Shown: piece by piece, positions 1 to 11,600 of the stretch
How positions within the stretch are numbered: the stretch's first letter is position 1
Layout of the letters: each line of letters begins with the position of its first letter
Assembly: GCA_011947345.1 (NCBI GenBank)
Contig: JAAVTG010000554.1
Span: forward strand, 1,860,001-1,924,000
DNA from: Phytophthora quininea
Lineage: Eukaryota > Oomycota > Peronosporomycetes > Peronosporales > Peronosporaceae
Length of the DNA stretch: 64,000 bases
Direction of reading: 5' to 3'
The notes under the pieces: generated by a model
What the model was told of the DNA's origin: nothing
Databases searched by the model: none
The model's input: the letters and a program-made list of their open reading frames with translations, nothing else
Made by a program: the position numbers and the translations under genes

Positions 1-954
1 CAGCCGTCGCGCGGCGCGCGAGGCTTCTCTACTTTCTTCTGAGGAGGTTTAGAAACTGACTTGTTAGATAGGGTCTTCTGTAGCTGCTGCCCGGTGCTCT
101 AAGCCGCTTTCTTGCTGTTCGTGCTTACCTTCGAGTGCCCGCGGGGCTTGTCTGCCATTTTCATCTTCTACCCGAGCATGTGTAATGCTGCTGCTCGCGC
201 GCCCGCTCTACGAGCGCTTCGTACAATGCGACGTCATCTTTCTTGAGCTGCGGCTTAGCTATAGTCAGGCACTCCATCTCTACTTTCAGCATATCTGGCA
301 CGATATACTTTTGCAGAGTCTTGCAGCGAAGCTTCATCCTCTCAGCATGAGCAGGTCCGTCTGCACGGCTCCTAAAATGCCCGGGAGTCCGTGGTCATCG
401 ACAATCTTGTCGAACAGCACAAAGTAGTTCAAGATACGTGCTTCGGTATCTTCAATCTTCAGGTCCATCCTGAGGTGGTCGTGGAACAGTTGATCCATGT
501 CCGGAATATGGTTGTTCTGCAGAGATGAGCAACGCCGAGTAATCGCCAAACCCAAGTCTTCATCAGTCACAGCGTCCGGTAGCTTCTTCAACACTAAGCG
601 AGCGAGGTGGTCGAGGATGCGGGGCTCTATCGAATTGCGGATCGATGTCACAACGTGATCAAATTGCTCACCCGTAACGGCGCGCCGGTTTCTGATCTTT
701 GCTTCGTATTGGCGGCGTTGTTGAACCCATGCGATCAGCGATGCCTGGTCCCAGGCCTTCAGGCTCGGCGGCTGAACGACTTCAAAGACAGACTGCGGCA
801 CTGTCATTTCGACGTCAGCGTCAGCGTCCATCTTGCTTGCACTCGGCTTCGCGCCGAACAGGTCGACGTGTCTTGCAGCGGTCGGCCCGCTTCTTCTTGT
901 TGCCGCGGCGTCTGACTTTGCCACAAAGTATACTTTGTGGTCACCAGTAGACAA
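1..954 (-). pseudogene. Retroelement gag-like protein, frameshifted and cut by window edge
   Basis: A minus-strand reading frame (954 down to 334) encodes about 206 residues with a hydrophilic N-terminus and a helical region rich in charged residues. After it stops, a second minus-strand frame below about 340 continues with similar composition (lysine/leucine-rich helices beginning near ERMKLRCKTLQKYIVP) towards the window edge, so one gene has been split by a single-base shift. The composition and repeat-rich surroundings resemble gag-like proteins of oomycete LTR retrotransposons. No zinc knuckle, protease or reverse transcriptase is visible, so the family assignment is inference. It could also be a host protein of unknown function. 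Confidence 0.4.
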
Positions 955-1684
955 TTGAAAGCAAAATGAATTGTGTTTAACAAAGTCCTAACGCTGTTGG
1001 AAACTACGTCGTTGCAGCATACCACAAATTCCTACCGCTTCGTTTTCTAGAAGCGTCCGTACCAATTTAGGCTTTGCCCGAACTGGTTTGAGCTTTACTT
1101 GAGCACTTATGCACAGCGACAGATTCGAACAGATTCAGCAGCGTCCACATGTACTCGCTACACGTTTTAAAACTGAATTGTATGAAAGGTTCGAATCGCA
1201 TCTCTGGACTGCTTCCGCAATAGCGTGCCTAAAACGAAGTGTATCGGGCTCCGCTTTACTGACGTATGCCCCAGCGTACTCTCCTGCGCTATAGGAGTTG
1301 TCAATTAGCTGTAAATCCATATTAGCCCGCCACATATATATGAAAGTATGTGTGGTGAAAAGTTGTTTATCGTCGAGACCTCACGTTTCAGATGCACTTT
1401 CAACGAAGGTGTACCGTCAGCACTAATAATTGTTTTAATTGACGTTATGCTTTGCGGTGTTTTGGAAAATCCGAACCGGCATTGATTGCCCTTCTTTCGA
1501 TATGTTGAGTTTCCATTGCATACATGTTGCTACACGCGTTGAACGATCCTAGATAAACCGCATTCCCAATGAGCACTTCCGATCCTTGGTGGTCGTAAGG
1601 CCAGAATGTCTACGTCGCTATTGGGATGTTTAGAGTACGCAGAACACTAGCATGAATCTAGCTCTTGTAGTGTTTTAAGATAGG
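955..1684. other. Non-coding, AT-rich stretch
   Basis: No reading frame with recognisable homology, no tRNA-like fold and no obvious direct repeats. Probably decayed transposon DNA between the gag-like relic and the Helitron relic. Confidence 0.5.
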
Positions 1685-2240
1685 ACTGATTTATTTGCCA
1701 GCCGGGCACGATCTTCAACCGTTTCAGACAATTTCAGTACGTCTGGGGCATCTTTCATCCACAATAGGCAATGAATGTGTGGAGAACCTCTCCAGAAGTA
1801 ATCGACAATTTCGCGTAGCGGTTTAGCTTTCCCGCAGAGGATTGTATAAAAAATGTTTGAAAGCGCCTATATCCGGACCTTTATTAAGGTATCTTCTCCT
1901 TGCAGCAAAAGCGAGCTTTCTATAGTCGTCCAGTGTTAGTGTTGGATTGCATGCTCTAGCAAAATCCGGCCATATTGTATCGGCAGTACTAAGTGTCACG
2001 AAAATGTAGGCCACCTCGTCGGCATTACCCGGTTACCAAGGATCGCCACCAGGTCGTCGGGAACATTTGACCAATAGAACCCACTACCACGTACGACACG
2101 GAAGAAAGGTTTAAGAGAGTCCAATACATGGGTTGCCGCTTTAAGTTTTTCCCCCTCCTTTTTCGATCCACTTGCTCTGACATTGGAATTTGTTGGTGCC
2201 CTCGTCCGGCAGTACCAATCGCCGCTGCACGTTTGTCCGT
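1685..2240 (-). mobile_element. Helitron Rep/helicase N-terminal region, degenerate
   Basis: Three minus-strand pieces in different frames line up in the order expected for a Helitron helicase-like N-terminal domain. First comes a segment reading LKPFFRVVRGSGFYWSNVPD (about 2150-2090). Next is one with FVTLSTADTIWPDF (about 2010). Last is RGSPHIHCLLWMKDAPDVLK (about 1800-1735), whose HIH is the two-histidine metal motif of the rolling-circle Rep domain. Frames switch between the pieces, so it is inactive. No Helitron ends or helicase domain are present in the window. The family call rests on the recognisable FxTLSxADxxWPD and SPHIHxxxWxxDAP motifs. Confidence 0.75.
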
Positions 2241-3137
2241 AACACTAACACGGCGAACGAGGCCATTTGTCTGTCTTCTCTGAATTAAATTCGAGCAAAA
2301 AAATTAAAGTTGCCATGGATTATGAATCGACTATCGTGCCACTTCATTAAATGACAGAATTCTGATAATTTATATTCGTACTCCCTGTTTTCGCTGTCAT
2401 CAAGGGGTGAAAACCACCCAGACCATCAGGGAATAGAGGGGAAAACAACATTGCATTAAGTGTCTGGTACGATATTCGTCAATAGCATCATCTAGACATC
2501 TTGCCGACGGGAAGGTGTGAATCAACGCCCACTGCATTTATAATATGCTCCAATTCGCGCTTCTCCCTATTGCTATTGCCTTCCGATTCAAAGGATTCAC
2601 TAAGATTCTTTTGTAAATCTTCACTGTTTTGCCGGTGGAAAACGCTGAAAATAGTGGCGTGTTCTCTCTCGCGAATACTTTTTTATCTTCGGTCCTGGAG
2701 AATCCTGTTTGGAATCTCGGAGAAATCCTGGTGGGCTGGGGTAATCGAATCCTGGACAGCAACGGCGCCGAAAAAAGATTTTTTTGACGACGGCATTGCT
2801 GCTCGAGTTTTCAACATTGCGGGGCAAACAGGGGCTTAAAACGTAGTCAAGACACCCTTCTTTCGAACTAAGCCATTAAATCGCGATTTGTACGTACTTA
2901 GATTCGTTAGTATGCTATTGTTTGACTACGATTAATGTGATCGTGATTGTGTGTGGTCCACAACATTGCGGGTGACGATCCATGGTCCTAGTTCTTCAAA
3001 AGTTCGACTTCGTTTTCGACCAATCACAACGCTGGCTTTTAATCTTCAAAATCCCGGTAGTGAAAGGGTTTATTCGAGTCCACTCAAACTGCTCAAAGAA
3101 GGGCGACAACAGGCGCCGGTGGGCCCTTTCAATCGTG
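2241..3137. other. Intergenic, upstream of the methyltransferase gene
   Basis: AT-rich with short unsupported reading frames only. The last few hundred bases should contain the promoter of the downstream methyltransferase gene, but no clear core element was identified. Confidence 0.4.
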
Positions 3138-4199
3138 ATGGAGTTGCAACGCGTGCTAGAAGCCTACCGCGCCATGGATCCGGTGCGCCGCATCATCGCA
3201 ATGATCAAGACGCAGTTTGGCGAGGGGCAGCAGTGGGCTTCTCTGGATTTCCAAGCGAAAGTCATGGACGTCGTCATTAACGACAAAATCTGCGATGAAT
3301 TTGCCCCACAGAGGAAATACACTTTCCGCTTTCTGAAGAGCTACCACGACGGTAAGAAAACTACCGTCACTTGTTTGTTCATACTAACAGAAAATACTTT
3401 TTTATTTGACGACATACCAGAGATCGAAGCCGTCCAAGGTGACGCCGACAACGGACTCGTAGAAGCTTTAATGGAGTTTGTGCTCAACCCGAAATTATCC
3501 AAAGAATTACTCAACGCTGAAGCCATGCACCACGTTTCGTATACGGTGCCGACGTCAACTTCGTCGGTTGTCGTCAGCTGCCGAGTAGCTTCAGTGTTCA
3601 ACGAGGTGGGGCTCAAGCTTTGGGAGGCGGGCTGGCTGTTGGCAGAGTACGCCATCGCCCATGGAAGCGACTTTCGTGGCAAGAATGTGCTGGAATTGGG
3701 GGCTGGCGTTGGCTTTTCAGGCATGGCGTTGGCCTGCGTCTGCTCTGCGAATCGCGTCGTGCTGACGGACTACGCGGCCAACGTCATGCAGAACTTGCGC
3801 TACAATGTGGAGATTAATTCGAGCAAGTTCCTTTGTCCGGTGGAGGTGCAGACGTTGGATTGGGATACGTGGCAGCCATCAGAAGACGACGTTCGACCGG
3901 ATGTGTTGCTAGCTGGAGACTGCGTGTACGACATCGGGGCGTTCCCGTCGCTGATGCGCGTGCTGCAACAATTTCTTGGCAACGACGACGGATCTACGAA
4001 CAAACGTGTTGCGATTTTTGCTTCTACTATCCGCAACCAGAAGACGTTCCAGGCGTTCTTGGATCAACTAGCAAAGCACAGCATCGACTATGTGGATACT
4101 ACGGAGCCAGCGTTCGAGAAGATGGGACAGCAGATTTACTCGTACCCGAATCGAGACCAAATTCGACTGTGCCGCCTGTCGAGAAGTGCACACCTGTGA
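3138..4199 (+). CDS. EEF2KMT: Protein-lysine N-methyltransferase, EEF2KMT/FAM86 type
   Basis: Predicted AdoMet-dependent lysine methyltransferase of the METTL21/FAM86 group; the characterised member methylates elongation factor 2 in the cytosol. The N-terminal third matches the FAM86 helical domain. The catalytic part shows LWEAGWLLAEYA, motif I VLELGAGVGFSG, motif post-I LTDYAANVMQNL and LLAGDCVYD. An in-frame 69-nt intron lies at 3352-3420 (GTAAG donor, CTAAC branch, CCAG acceptor). Removing it joins the sequence as YHD-EIEAV, as in the family, whereas reading through would insert 23 foreign residues. The ATG at 3138 is preferred over an in-frame codon 52 triplets upstream because the family domain begins there. 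The spliced product is about 330 residues, the usual family size. Substrate is inferred from family. Confidence 0.87.
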   Translation: MELQRVLEAYRAMDPVRRIIAMIKTQFGEGQQWASLDFQAKVMDVVINDKICDEFAPQRKYTFRFLKSYHDGKKTTVTCLFILTENTFLFDDIPEIEAVQGDADNGLVEALMEFVLNPKLSKELLNAEAMHHVSYTVPTSTSSVVVSCRVASVFNEVGLKLWEAGWLLAEYAIAHGSDFRGKNVLELGAGVGFSGMALACVCSANRVVLTDYAANVMQNLRYNVEINSSKFLCPVEVQTLDWDTWQPSEDDVRPDVLLAGDCVYDIGAFPSLMRVLQQFLGNDDGSTNKRVAIFASTIRNQKTFQAFLDQLAKHSIDYVDTTEPAFEKMGQQIYSYPNRDQIRLCRLSRSAHL

Positions 4200-4323
4200 A
4201 CATGGAACTGTTAGACGGATGTTACGGCGATGAGCTGGATGGTATGAGCTACGCGTGTCGAGTTAGAAGCAGCGATGGGGTCAATTATCTAACTGGAAGC
4301 TTGCATTATACATCAACACTAGT

Positions 4324-5792
4324 CTACAACGAGTACATCCTGACTCTGAAGAAAAATACAGAGACCAGGAACGCCAACAAACTGAAGATACCGCCAACGA
4401 AAATTGGCAGTCGGTAGCCCATCGAAGTCTGGACAAGCGCAGACCCGACGGTGAAGCTCAGCAACTGCCCAAACGTGTTGGCAGAGTTCACCACTCCCAC
4501 GTACACGCCGATGTCCGTGTCGTGGCCAAACGCATGTACGACGAGGGGCACGACAAGAGCGAAGAAGGTGCCGAGGGTAGTTGCAGTGAAGGCGACGATG
4601 ACGACGTCAACCTCCACAACATCCGTGAACGCCATGACCATCAGCAGTACCTGTGGGAGTGTGGCCGCCGTCGCCACGTACTGAGCTCCGAAGCGCCTCA
4701 CCAACGGTGGAATCAGCCACGAATACAAGTACCCGATGCCGCAGAAAAGCAGGTCAGTCAATCCACCAGCGAGTCGGACGCCACGAGTGTAATTGATCTG
4801 CGCTTCAGAGCAGTCGTCGCCACAGGTTGCTGAGTTCACGGGATCTCCATGGAAAACTTCAATCCCGAAGAACATGCCTTTGTTGCCGTTACAGGCTGCG
4901 AAAGCGTACTGGTTGAGGATACTGACGATGCAGTAGACCACAAACACAACAGGAAGTCCGCGCACAGCAGTAAATATGGTGGAAAAGGCATGGCTCATGG
5001 TTTGACAGAGCGATTGCTTGTCGACTGCTCTTCTTTCCAGAGGCGTTTCTTTCGCGACTTTGGCGGCAGATCCAACGCAGACAAATATGACGAAAGCCAG
5101 CATCCCAAGAAACCAGTGCAGAGTCTCATACGCTGCACCGAAAGTTGAGTGTAAGCAGCTACGAGAATGGCTCCAAGTGTAGACCATCCCTGGCCAATTG
5201 CAGCGCCGAGGGTCTGTCGGTTGCCGGCGAAATCGGAGATCAGCAGCAGAGCGGGTGTCAGCGCTAAATTGATCATAATGTCCATCCATAGGTAGAGAAA
5301 GATCATCACCCACGCTGTCCAAGTGCGGTTCGTCACTTCGCCATGTCTTCCAGAGCCGACGTCGCCCAAGGCGTCTCCTATCTCTCGAGTGAACCCCATC
5401 AGAGTCAAGCAAATAATAAGACCAGCGGCTGCCACAACGAGAAAGGGACGGCGACGGCCGAACCTCGACGTGCACTGGTCCGAGTACACTCCAACAAACG
5501 GACTCATGAGAATCCCTGTCAATGGTCCGATGAGTTGAGTGAGCTGCACAGCGTAACTCGGCAGCATAGTCTGCAAATACGGCCCCAAGGCCGACCATTG
5601 TGCCGCCCACGTCATGCGAATGGCCATCCGAGGCATCGAGATGACCAGCAGAACCCAAAACGAAGCTCCTTGAGGTTGCTTTTGCTGCATCACCGGCTTG
5701 AAGTCATCGATGGGCGTCTTGGGTGTCCTGAGCGAGTCGAACTCCATGCACGACGTCCGGACCTCGATCTCTCGCATCATCGTGGAAGACAT
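4324..5792 (-). CDS. Sucrose-type GPH/MFS transporter, copy 1 (one frame break)
   Basis: Multi-pass plasma-membrane sugar transporter of the glycoside-pentoside-hexuronide/sucrose transporter (SUT) type, about 489 residues with roughly 12 hydrophobic segments. Diagnostic features are the N-terminal MPRMAIRMTWAAQWSALGPY, PLTGILMSPFVGVYSDQCTS and the RFGRRRPFLV loop (RxGRR motif of SUTs). It probably imports sucrose or a related glycoside with protons. The ATG at 5792 matches the start of copy 2 (MSSxxxREIEVRTSC). At 5141-5143 the run TTT (minus sense) lacks one base compared with copy 2, which shifts the frame. With that base the remaining ~270 residues continue to the stop at 4324. It is either a homopolymer undercall or a young pseudogene. 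Tandem with copy 2, same strand. Confidence 0.85.
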
Positions 5793-6222
5793 TGCTGACT
5801 TGGGGGCTCGATTAAAAGTGAAAGTGAGCAAACTGAGGCAACCATGTCGTAGTGCACCAGCGTCGTGTACTCTATCCCTGTGCGTGAACAACCGCTAAAT
5901 AATGTGGTGCAGATGTTTTTGGAGTTGTTGGCGCCACAGACCATGACAACCTTATCCCGAGAGGTTTGGAGGTTCATTGACTTGAAAAGAGTAGTGATTG
6001 CCATGTACGTCTGATAGAAATGCGGGTCTGGCTTTCAACACTTGGATCTTGGCGTAAAGACGAAGGTTGAACGAACTCTGGAGGCTGTGCACGATCTTAA
6101 GGTCCGGTAGTGAAAGAGTTAACAACTGTGGTTAAAAACAAATTGCGCAGGACATCTCGTTCTACGTTGATACCAACACTGGACATCACATTTTTACATA
6201 CAGCACAGCTCTTTGCAACCGT
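5793..6222. other. Intergenic between tandem transporter genes
   Basis: About 430 bases separating the two transporter copies. It must hold the 3' end of copy 2 and the promoter of copy 1. No separate gene recognised. Confidence 0.5.
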
Positions 6223-7694
6223 CTACAAGGAGTGCATCTTGACCCGGAAGAAAAATAGGCAGACTAGGAATGCCAACAGACTGAAGACCCCGCCCATAAA
6301 TATTGGCAACCTGTAGCCCATGGACGTCTCCACAAGCGCCGAACCGATGATGAAATTCAGCAACTGGCCAAAAGTGTTGGCAGAGTTCACCACTCCCACA
6401 TAAACGCCGATATCTGCGTTGTGACCAAACGCATGCACAATAAGCGGCACCATCAGTGCGAAGAATGTGCCGACCGTGATCGCCGTAAATGCAACAATAG
6501 CAACGTCCAGTTCGACCACATCGCTGAAGGCCATGGCCATCAGCAGCACTTGTGGGAGCGTCGCCATCGTCGCAATTCCTTGAGCTCCGAAGCGCCTCAC
6601 CAAAGCTGGGATAAACCACGAATACAAGTAGCCAACACCGCAGAAAAGCAGATCGGTCACTCCACCTGCGAGTCGAACTCCGCGATTGTAGTTGATCTGC
6701 GCCTCAGAGCAATCGTCACCACAGGTTGCCGAGTTGGCAGCGACTCCGTCGTAGACTTCGATCCCGAAAAACATACTTTTGTTGCCGTTGCAGGCCGCGT
6801 AAGCGTACTGGTTGAGGAAGATCACAATGCAGAAGACCACCAAGACTCCAGGGAGTCTCTGAACTGCATGAAACGTAACACCAAATGCATACTTCATAGT
6901 CTGGCAGGGTACTCGTTTGTCGACTGCTCTTCTTTCCAGAGGCGTCTCTTTCGCGACAATGCAGGCAGCAGCGACGCAGACAAACAACACGAACGAGAGC
7001 AGTCCAAGGAACCAGTGCATCGATTCGTAGGCTGCTCCAAAGATCTGAGTGTAGGCAGCTACGACGATAGCTCCCATGGTGGACCATCCCTGGCCGATTG
7101 AAGCTGCTAGGGTCTGTCGGTTGCCCGCAAAATCCGAGATCAACAACATCGACGGCGTCAGCGCAATGTTGATCATAATGTCCATCCATAGGTAGAAGAA
7201 GATAGTCAGCCACGCTGTCCAAGTGCGGTCCGTCACTTCTCCTCGCTTTCCAGAACCAACATCGCCTAAGGCCTCTCCCATGTCGCGCGTAAATCCCATC
7301 AGTGTCAAGCAGATAATTGCTCCGATAGCTGCCACGACGAGAAAGGGTCGACGACGACCGAACCTCGACGTGCACTGGTCCGAGTACACTCCAACAAACG
7401 GACTCATGAGAATCCCTGTCAATGGTCCGATGAGTTGAGTGAGCTGCACAGCGTAACTCGGCAGCATAGTCTGCAAATAAGGCCCCAAGGCCGACCATTG
7501 TGCCGCCCACGTCATGCGAATGGCCATCCGAGGCATCGAGATGACCAGCAGAACCCACAGCGGGGCCCCCAAACTTGTTTTTCTTCCAACACCGGCGACT
7601 TGAACGCATCGACTGGCGTGCGGGGAGTATTGAGCGAGTCGAACTCCAAGCACGACGTCCGGACCTCAATCTCTCGCTGCAACGGGGACGACAT
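6223..7694 (-). CDS. Sucrose-type GPH/MFS transporter, copy 2 (one frame break)
   Basis: Paralogue of the downstream neighbour, about 490 residues, same SUT hallmarks (MPRMAIRMTWAAQW, RFGRRRPFLVV) and about 12 membrane segments, ending FFFRVKMHSL. The start at 7694 gives a cytosolic N-terminus MSSPLQREIEVRTSC like copy 1. The frame breaks at 7566-7570, where a run of five G (minus sense) would need six to join the N-terminal 42 residues to the membrane domain. The ATG-initiated N-terminus and the rest of the ORF are otherwise intact. A 197-base stretch (7361-7557) is almost identical to copy 1 (5461-5657), while flanking coding sequence differs at about one base in five, suggesting gene conversion. 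Transcribed away from the small gene at 8024. Confidence 0.85.
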
Positions 7695-7909
7695 GGCTGC
7701 GTGGTCTTCGGCCGTAAGCTGAGTGAGAGGTGGTCGCTCTCTTCCGACCAGTTGGTGAGACGATAGCGACCACGAGTGGGGACCCGTGAACAACCTGGCC
7801 GTCGGGGAATGCCAGCGCAGATGGACTGTAGCCCTGGCCTCGACTGCAGATCAATTTGTTGTGATCACGCTACGCTGGCTCGAGATTAAACGCATCGCTC
7901 ACAAGATGT

Positions 7910-7940
7910 CAATTGCCCGGCGATACAAAGCGGGCAATTG
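7910..7940. repeat. Perfect 10-bp inverted repeat in a divergent promoter region
   Basis: CAATTGCCCG at 7910-7919 is followed after 11 bases by its reverse complement CGGGCAATTG at 7931-7940. It lies about 215 bases upstream of transporter copy 2 and about 85 bases upstream of the gene starting at 8024. It could be a binding site for a dimeric regulator or a transcript hairpin. The role is inference. Confidence 0.6.
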
Positions 7941-7970
7941 CAAATGACACCTCGTGACCTTGCTGCGTTG

Positions 7971-7987
7971 AGCGTTCATTGTTCAAA
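7971..7987 (+). promoter_or_regulatory. Possible oomycete initiator-like element
   Basis: GCGTTCATTGTTCAAAA resembles the oomycete Inr consensus GCTCATTYYNCAWTTT with two or three mismatches, and lies about 40-50 bases upstream of the ATG at 8024, where a transcription start is expected. Confidence 0.35.
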
Positions 7988-8023
7988 AGACCGGAGAGCG
8001 AGCGGAACGACGATTGCTCTGTC

Positions 8024-8539
8024 ATGGACGACGACGATGACTTTAGCGACTACGACGTCGAGCGTGAAGACGAACACGAACGCGTAAGTTGGCCAATGAG
8101 CAAACCATTGGAGTCTTATGTTTCGTCATCATAGGACTCGGATCGATGGCGATTGGCGTTCAGTTGGGACTTCGACGCGCTGCAAGAATTCGTCGACTAC
8201 GCCAACACGATCTCGACCGACGTCGTCGCCGTACCCGACTGGCTGAGCGTCCACCCGGGCACGATCAACCTGTTGACGATGGCAGCAGATATGCTGAGCT
8301 ACCTCGCGGAGGATCCGGCCGAACTGTTCGGCAGCGCTCTCCTGACTTTCGACGACGTCCGCGAGTATGGCAACGCGATCGGCAGACTGAGCGAGATCGA
8401 AGGCGACCCGTTCGTGCAAATGGCGATGCATCACCTGCCGCAGTCTGCGAGGATTGCCAAGTTGGCCCTCGTGGTGCGCGGAACTCCCGAGCCGCTGAAT
8501 CGCTCGAGCTCGCGTCGCTTCCAGCAGGTCTTCGCGTAG
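8024..8539 (+). CDS. Small acidic protein, unknown function
   Basis: Not recognised. Two exons, 8024-8083 and 8135-8539, separated by a 51-nt intron (GTAAGT donor, TCATAG acceptor). Splicing joins the 20-residue acidic start MDDDDDFSDYDVEREDEHER in frame to a compact domain beginning DSDRWRLAFSWDFDALQEFV. The product is about 154 residues, with hydrophobic helices in the middle (TINLLTMAADMLSYLAEDP) and a basic serine/arginine-rich end. No signal peptide or membrane anchor. It is divergent from transporter copy 2, with 329 bases between them. The acidic tail plus compact helical body is compatible with a nuclear or cytosolic adaptor, but no function is assigned. Confidence 0.65.
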
Positions 8540-8653
8540 ACAAAGACGACAGTAAGTCGTGAAACTAGCAGCACTAGGCTGTGTCGTGTATCGTAATGCT
8601 TAGTGGCTACTAAGACGAGAGTAAAGTGATTAGAGACAATGTCAAGTCTAGCG

Positions 8654-11600
8654 TCATTTGTGCTTGATCCGAGTCAAGTGAGGCGCTTTCGCATCGCCGT
8701 GAGCTTGTTGAGAATGCACATTCAACTCGTCGTCGTACTCTGTTGGAAGAAATTGACATGGCATCGTTAGCTGAAGAGAACAGGCAGAAAGCAAAAGTAA
8801 TACTCACGTTGCAGTTCCTCCATCAGCGACGGCAATCGCGTGACGTCGATCGCTCGGGCTCCTTTCCCATTGCGCAGGTTAAAAATCGCTGCCGTCGACT
8901 CCCGGGCCTTCGCTGCTGCCAGCAACATCCGAACCACACGAGTCCAGCCGCCTCGACACGCGATATGCAGAGCCGAGTCGCCACTAGAATCAACTGCAGT
9001 CAAACTCGCGCCCGACTCAAGAAGAAGTTGAACGACAACTGCATGTCCAGCGCCACAGGCTTCGTGCAACGGCGTCCTGTGACTGGCACTGGAATCCACA
9101 AGGTTTGCATCAGCGCCTTGCTCAATCAACAAACGAGCGTGTTCTTCCAATCCATTCCAGGCAGCAATATGCAGCAATGAATCTCCACCCGCTGAGCCTC
9201 GCCAGTCTTTCAGAACACATTGCCGCCGAGACTCGTCACTAGAGAAACATTCTGCCGAAAAACGAGCGTGAGTGTTTCCCCAATAGCTACTAGTCGAGAG
9301 ATCTCTATCGTCAAGCATGCGCTGCCACAACATAATCGTGTTGAGCATGCTATCAAGTCGACGGCGAAGTTTTCCTGCGTATTTGGCCTGCAGTGGGCGT
9401 TGTTGCGCTGTCAGCGGGCTCAATTCGGACAGAAGTCGGAGCTCGAGCGACTTCATGTGGGAATCGACTGCCCAACTCGATCGACGCAGTTGGTCGATTC
9501 GCTCTTGGAGCTCTCGAGCTCGTTCCGCGCACATTTTATCTGCAAACTGCGATGAGTCGATCACTTGGGTCAAGGCAGTTTTGAACCGTAGCAAACTCTG
9601 AGCTGTCGGTCGATCCGGCGCCTTAACGAGCTCCCACAGCATTGGGTTTGCCTCATCTCCAGCCACCTTGTCACGCATATCCTCCTCATCCAGTTCCCGT
9701 CTGGCCTCGAGTCTATCAGCTTTTCGTCGTTGGCTTTCCAACTCTGCATCATTGTCACGCTGATTATCGCGCTCTAATTTTTCGCGCACAACTCGCTGTT
9801 TCTCCAGCTCGAAAGCTTTTCTATTCTCCCCATAAATTCGTTGATACTCAGCGATCTGAGCACGTTTTGCGACTTCTTCTTGTTTCCTCCGAGCGTCGAG
9901 TTTTGCCAAGTGGAGATTTTCCATCTCTTGTAGCTCTTGTTGGGATAAGCGGCGCACTCGAGACGGAGAAGAAACGTCGATCTTCTTGCGTGTAATGGCT
10001 ACAGGAGTCGCTGCAGCTGCGACTTCTCTGTGATTCGAAACCACACGCCTCGACGGAAAATAATTAGCAACATCCAGCACAGACGGCAGCTTGGTCGGAT
10101 ATTGCGCTTGTGCTGAAGTACTTGTCTCCAGGTTAATGCTGCTTCGAGCTGGCGATGCTGTTGGGGGTTGCGGAGCATCAGAAGACTCTAAACGTGGCGA
10201 CGCTGGGTCTTGAGGACGAACTTGCTCAACAGAAATTGATGGTCCTTCGGTAGTATAGTTTGTATCTTCCTTTTGGGAAACAAAATTCGACGCCTCCTGT
10301 TGTCCATGTTTCGAGCCATTATCGATGATATTCTGGCATTCAGATGCATCGCCAAGTACATACGAGACCTCCTTTGAAGAAAAAGGATCTTGATCAGCTG
10401 TCGACGGATGTGAAGGAGATACAACGGATACTACGGCAGGAATTACATCGGCATCGGCTTGGCAGTCGGGCGCAATTTCTGCAGGGATCTCTCCAGTTAT
10501 CGTGGAAGAATTGGCGGGTTCATCAACTGCAACGTCGCCTTGAAACATGCTGTCAATCTGAGGAGACAACCTCTCCACAGCATTCGTGGAGATGTCAATT
10601 GTTCGGTCTTGTGGAGGTGGCCCAACATCGACGCTTAGATTCTCGCCAGCGAAAACACTTTCTTCAGGAGTGCTTGGCCGTATATAATGAGCAGGATCTT
10701 CAGTGCCATCAACTCGATTTTCTTCGTCTCGGACGGTCACGGCTGCGTTCATTTCCACCGCAAGCAGTCCTCTATCGTTAGTTTGGTTGATGTCTTCAGT
10801 CGGTTGTTCGACGGGTTGAATAGTTGATACTGTAGCATCATCAGTACCATCAGCACGACTATCTCCATCCTCTTGTCGCTGGATCCCTTGCGCTGCGTGT
10901 ATTTCCAACTCGGGCAGTCCATCACCCGTCGTGTTTTGTATTTGCTCCATGCTCACGTCAACAGCAGTGTCATCAGCGCAATTTTGTCCGCCTTCCTTCG
11001 GGGTTATCTCTTCTGTTCCAGCGACTTCTTCCAGCACCGGTGTCGAATCATGAACAACAAGTCTTGACGACGCAACTCCTGCCGAAGGCGGACGAGATCT
11101 GCTCCGTGCACCGCCCGAAGGAGGACGAGACTGCCCACCGGAACTTCGAGCAGAACTTACATCGCTTCGTGATGAAACTCCACTACCTGCTGAGCGTCCT
11201 GTTCGTGGCGCTAGTTGCTGCTCGGTCGGTGTTTGAACTAACGTCACCCTACTGGATCCCATCGGCGTATTGGACACTGCGGCGATAGCTCGACGGACTT
11301 TCTCTTCAAACTCGGGTGTAATCGCAACTTTCTTTGGCCCGCTCTTGGGTCGCGCACTGACTTGTGGGCTTTCAAGTTCATGATCGTCTGGACTCGCTGT
11401 CGACTGACCTTCTTTCGCTTTCTCGTCACTCTGGTGTTGCTGTTCCTGATGGAAGCGAAGGAATTCTTCGGGGCTTCCCACAAACACTCCCCGTGGAATT
11501 GTTGTAGTAGTACGGCTGCCCATCGCTTTCGTTGACGAACAGCATCCATGGACAGGCAGCATCTGTCGAAGTGCTTTTGACACCAGTCTCCCCGGTATCG

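Noticed and set aside
6716..7669. 317-codon frame overlapping transporter copy 2 on the same strand
   Set aside because: Out of frame with the 12-TM protein; its translation is Ser/Arg-rich with no similarity. It is a shadow.
8265..8543. Minus-strand frame opposite the small acidic gene
   Set aside because: The opposite strand has a clean intron and acidic start; this frame is Arg/Ser-rich low complexity.
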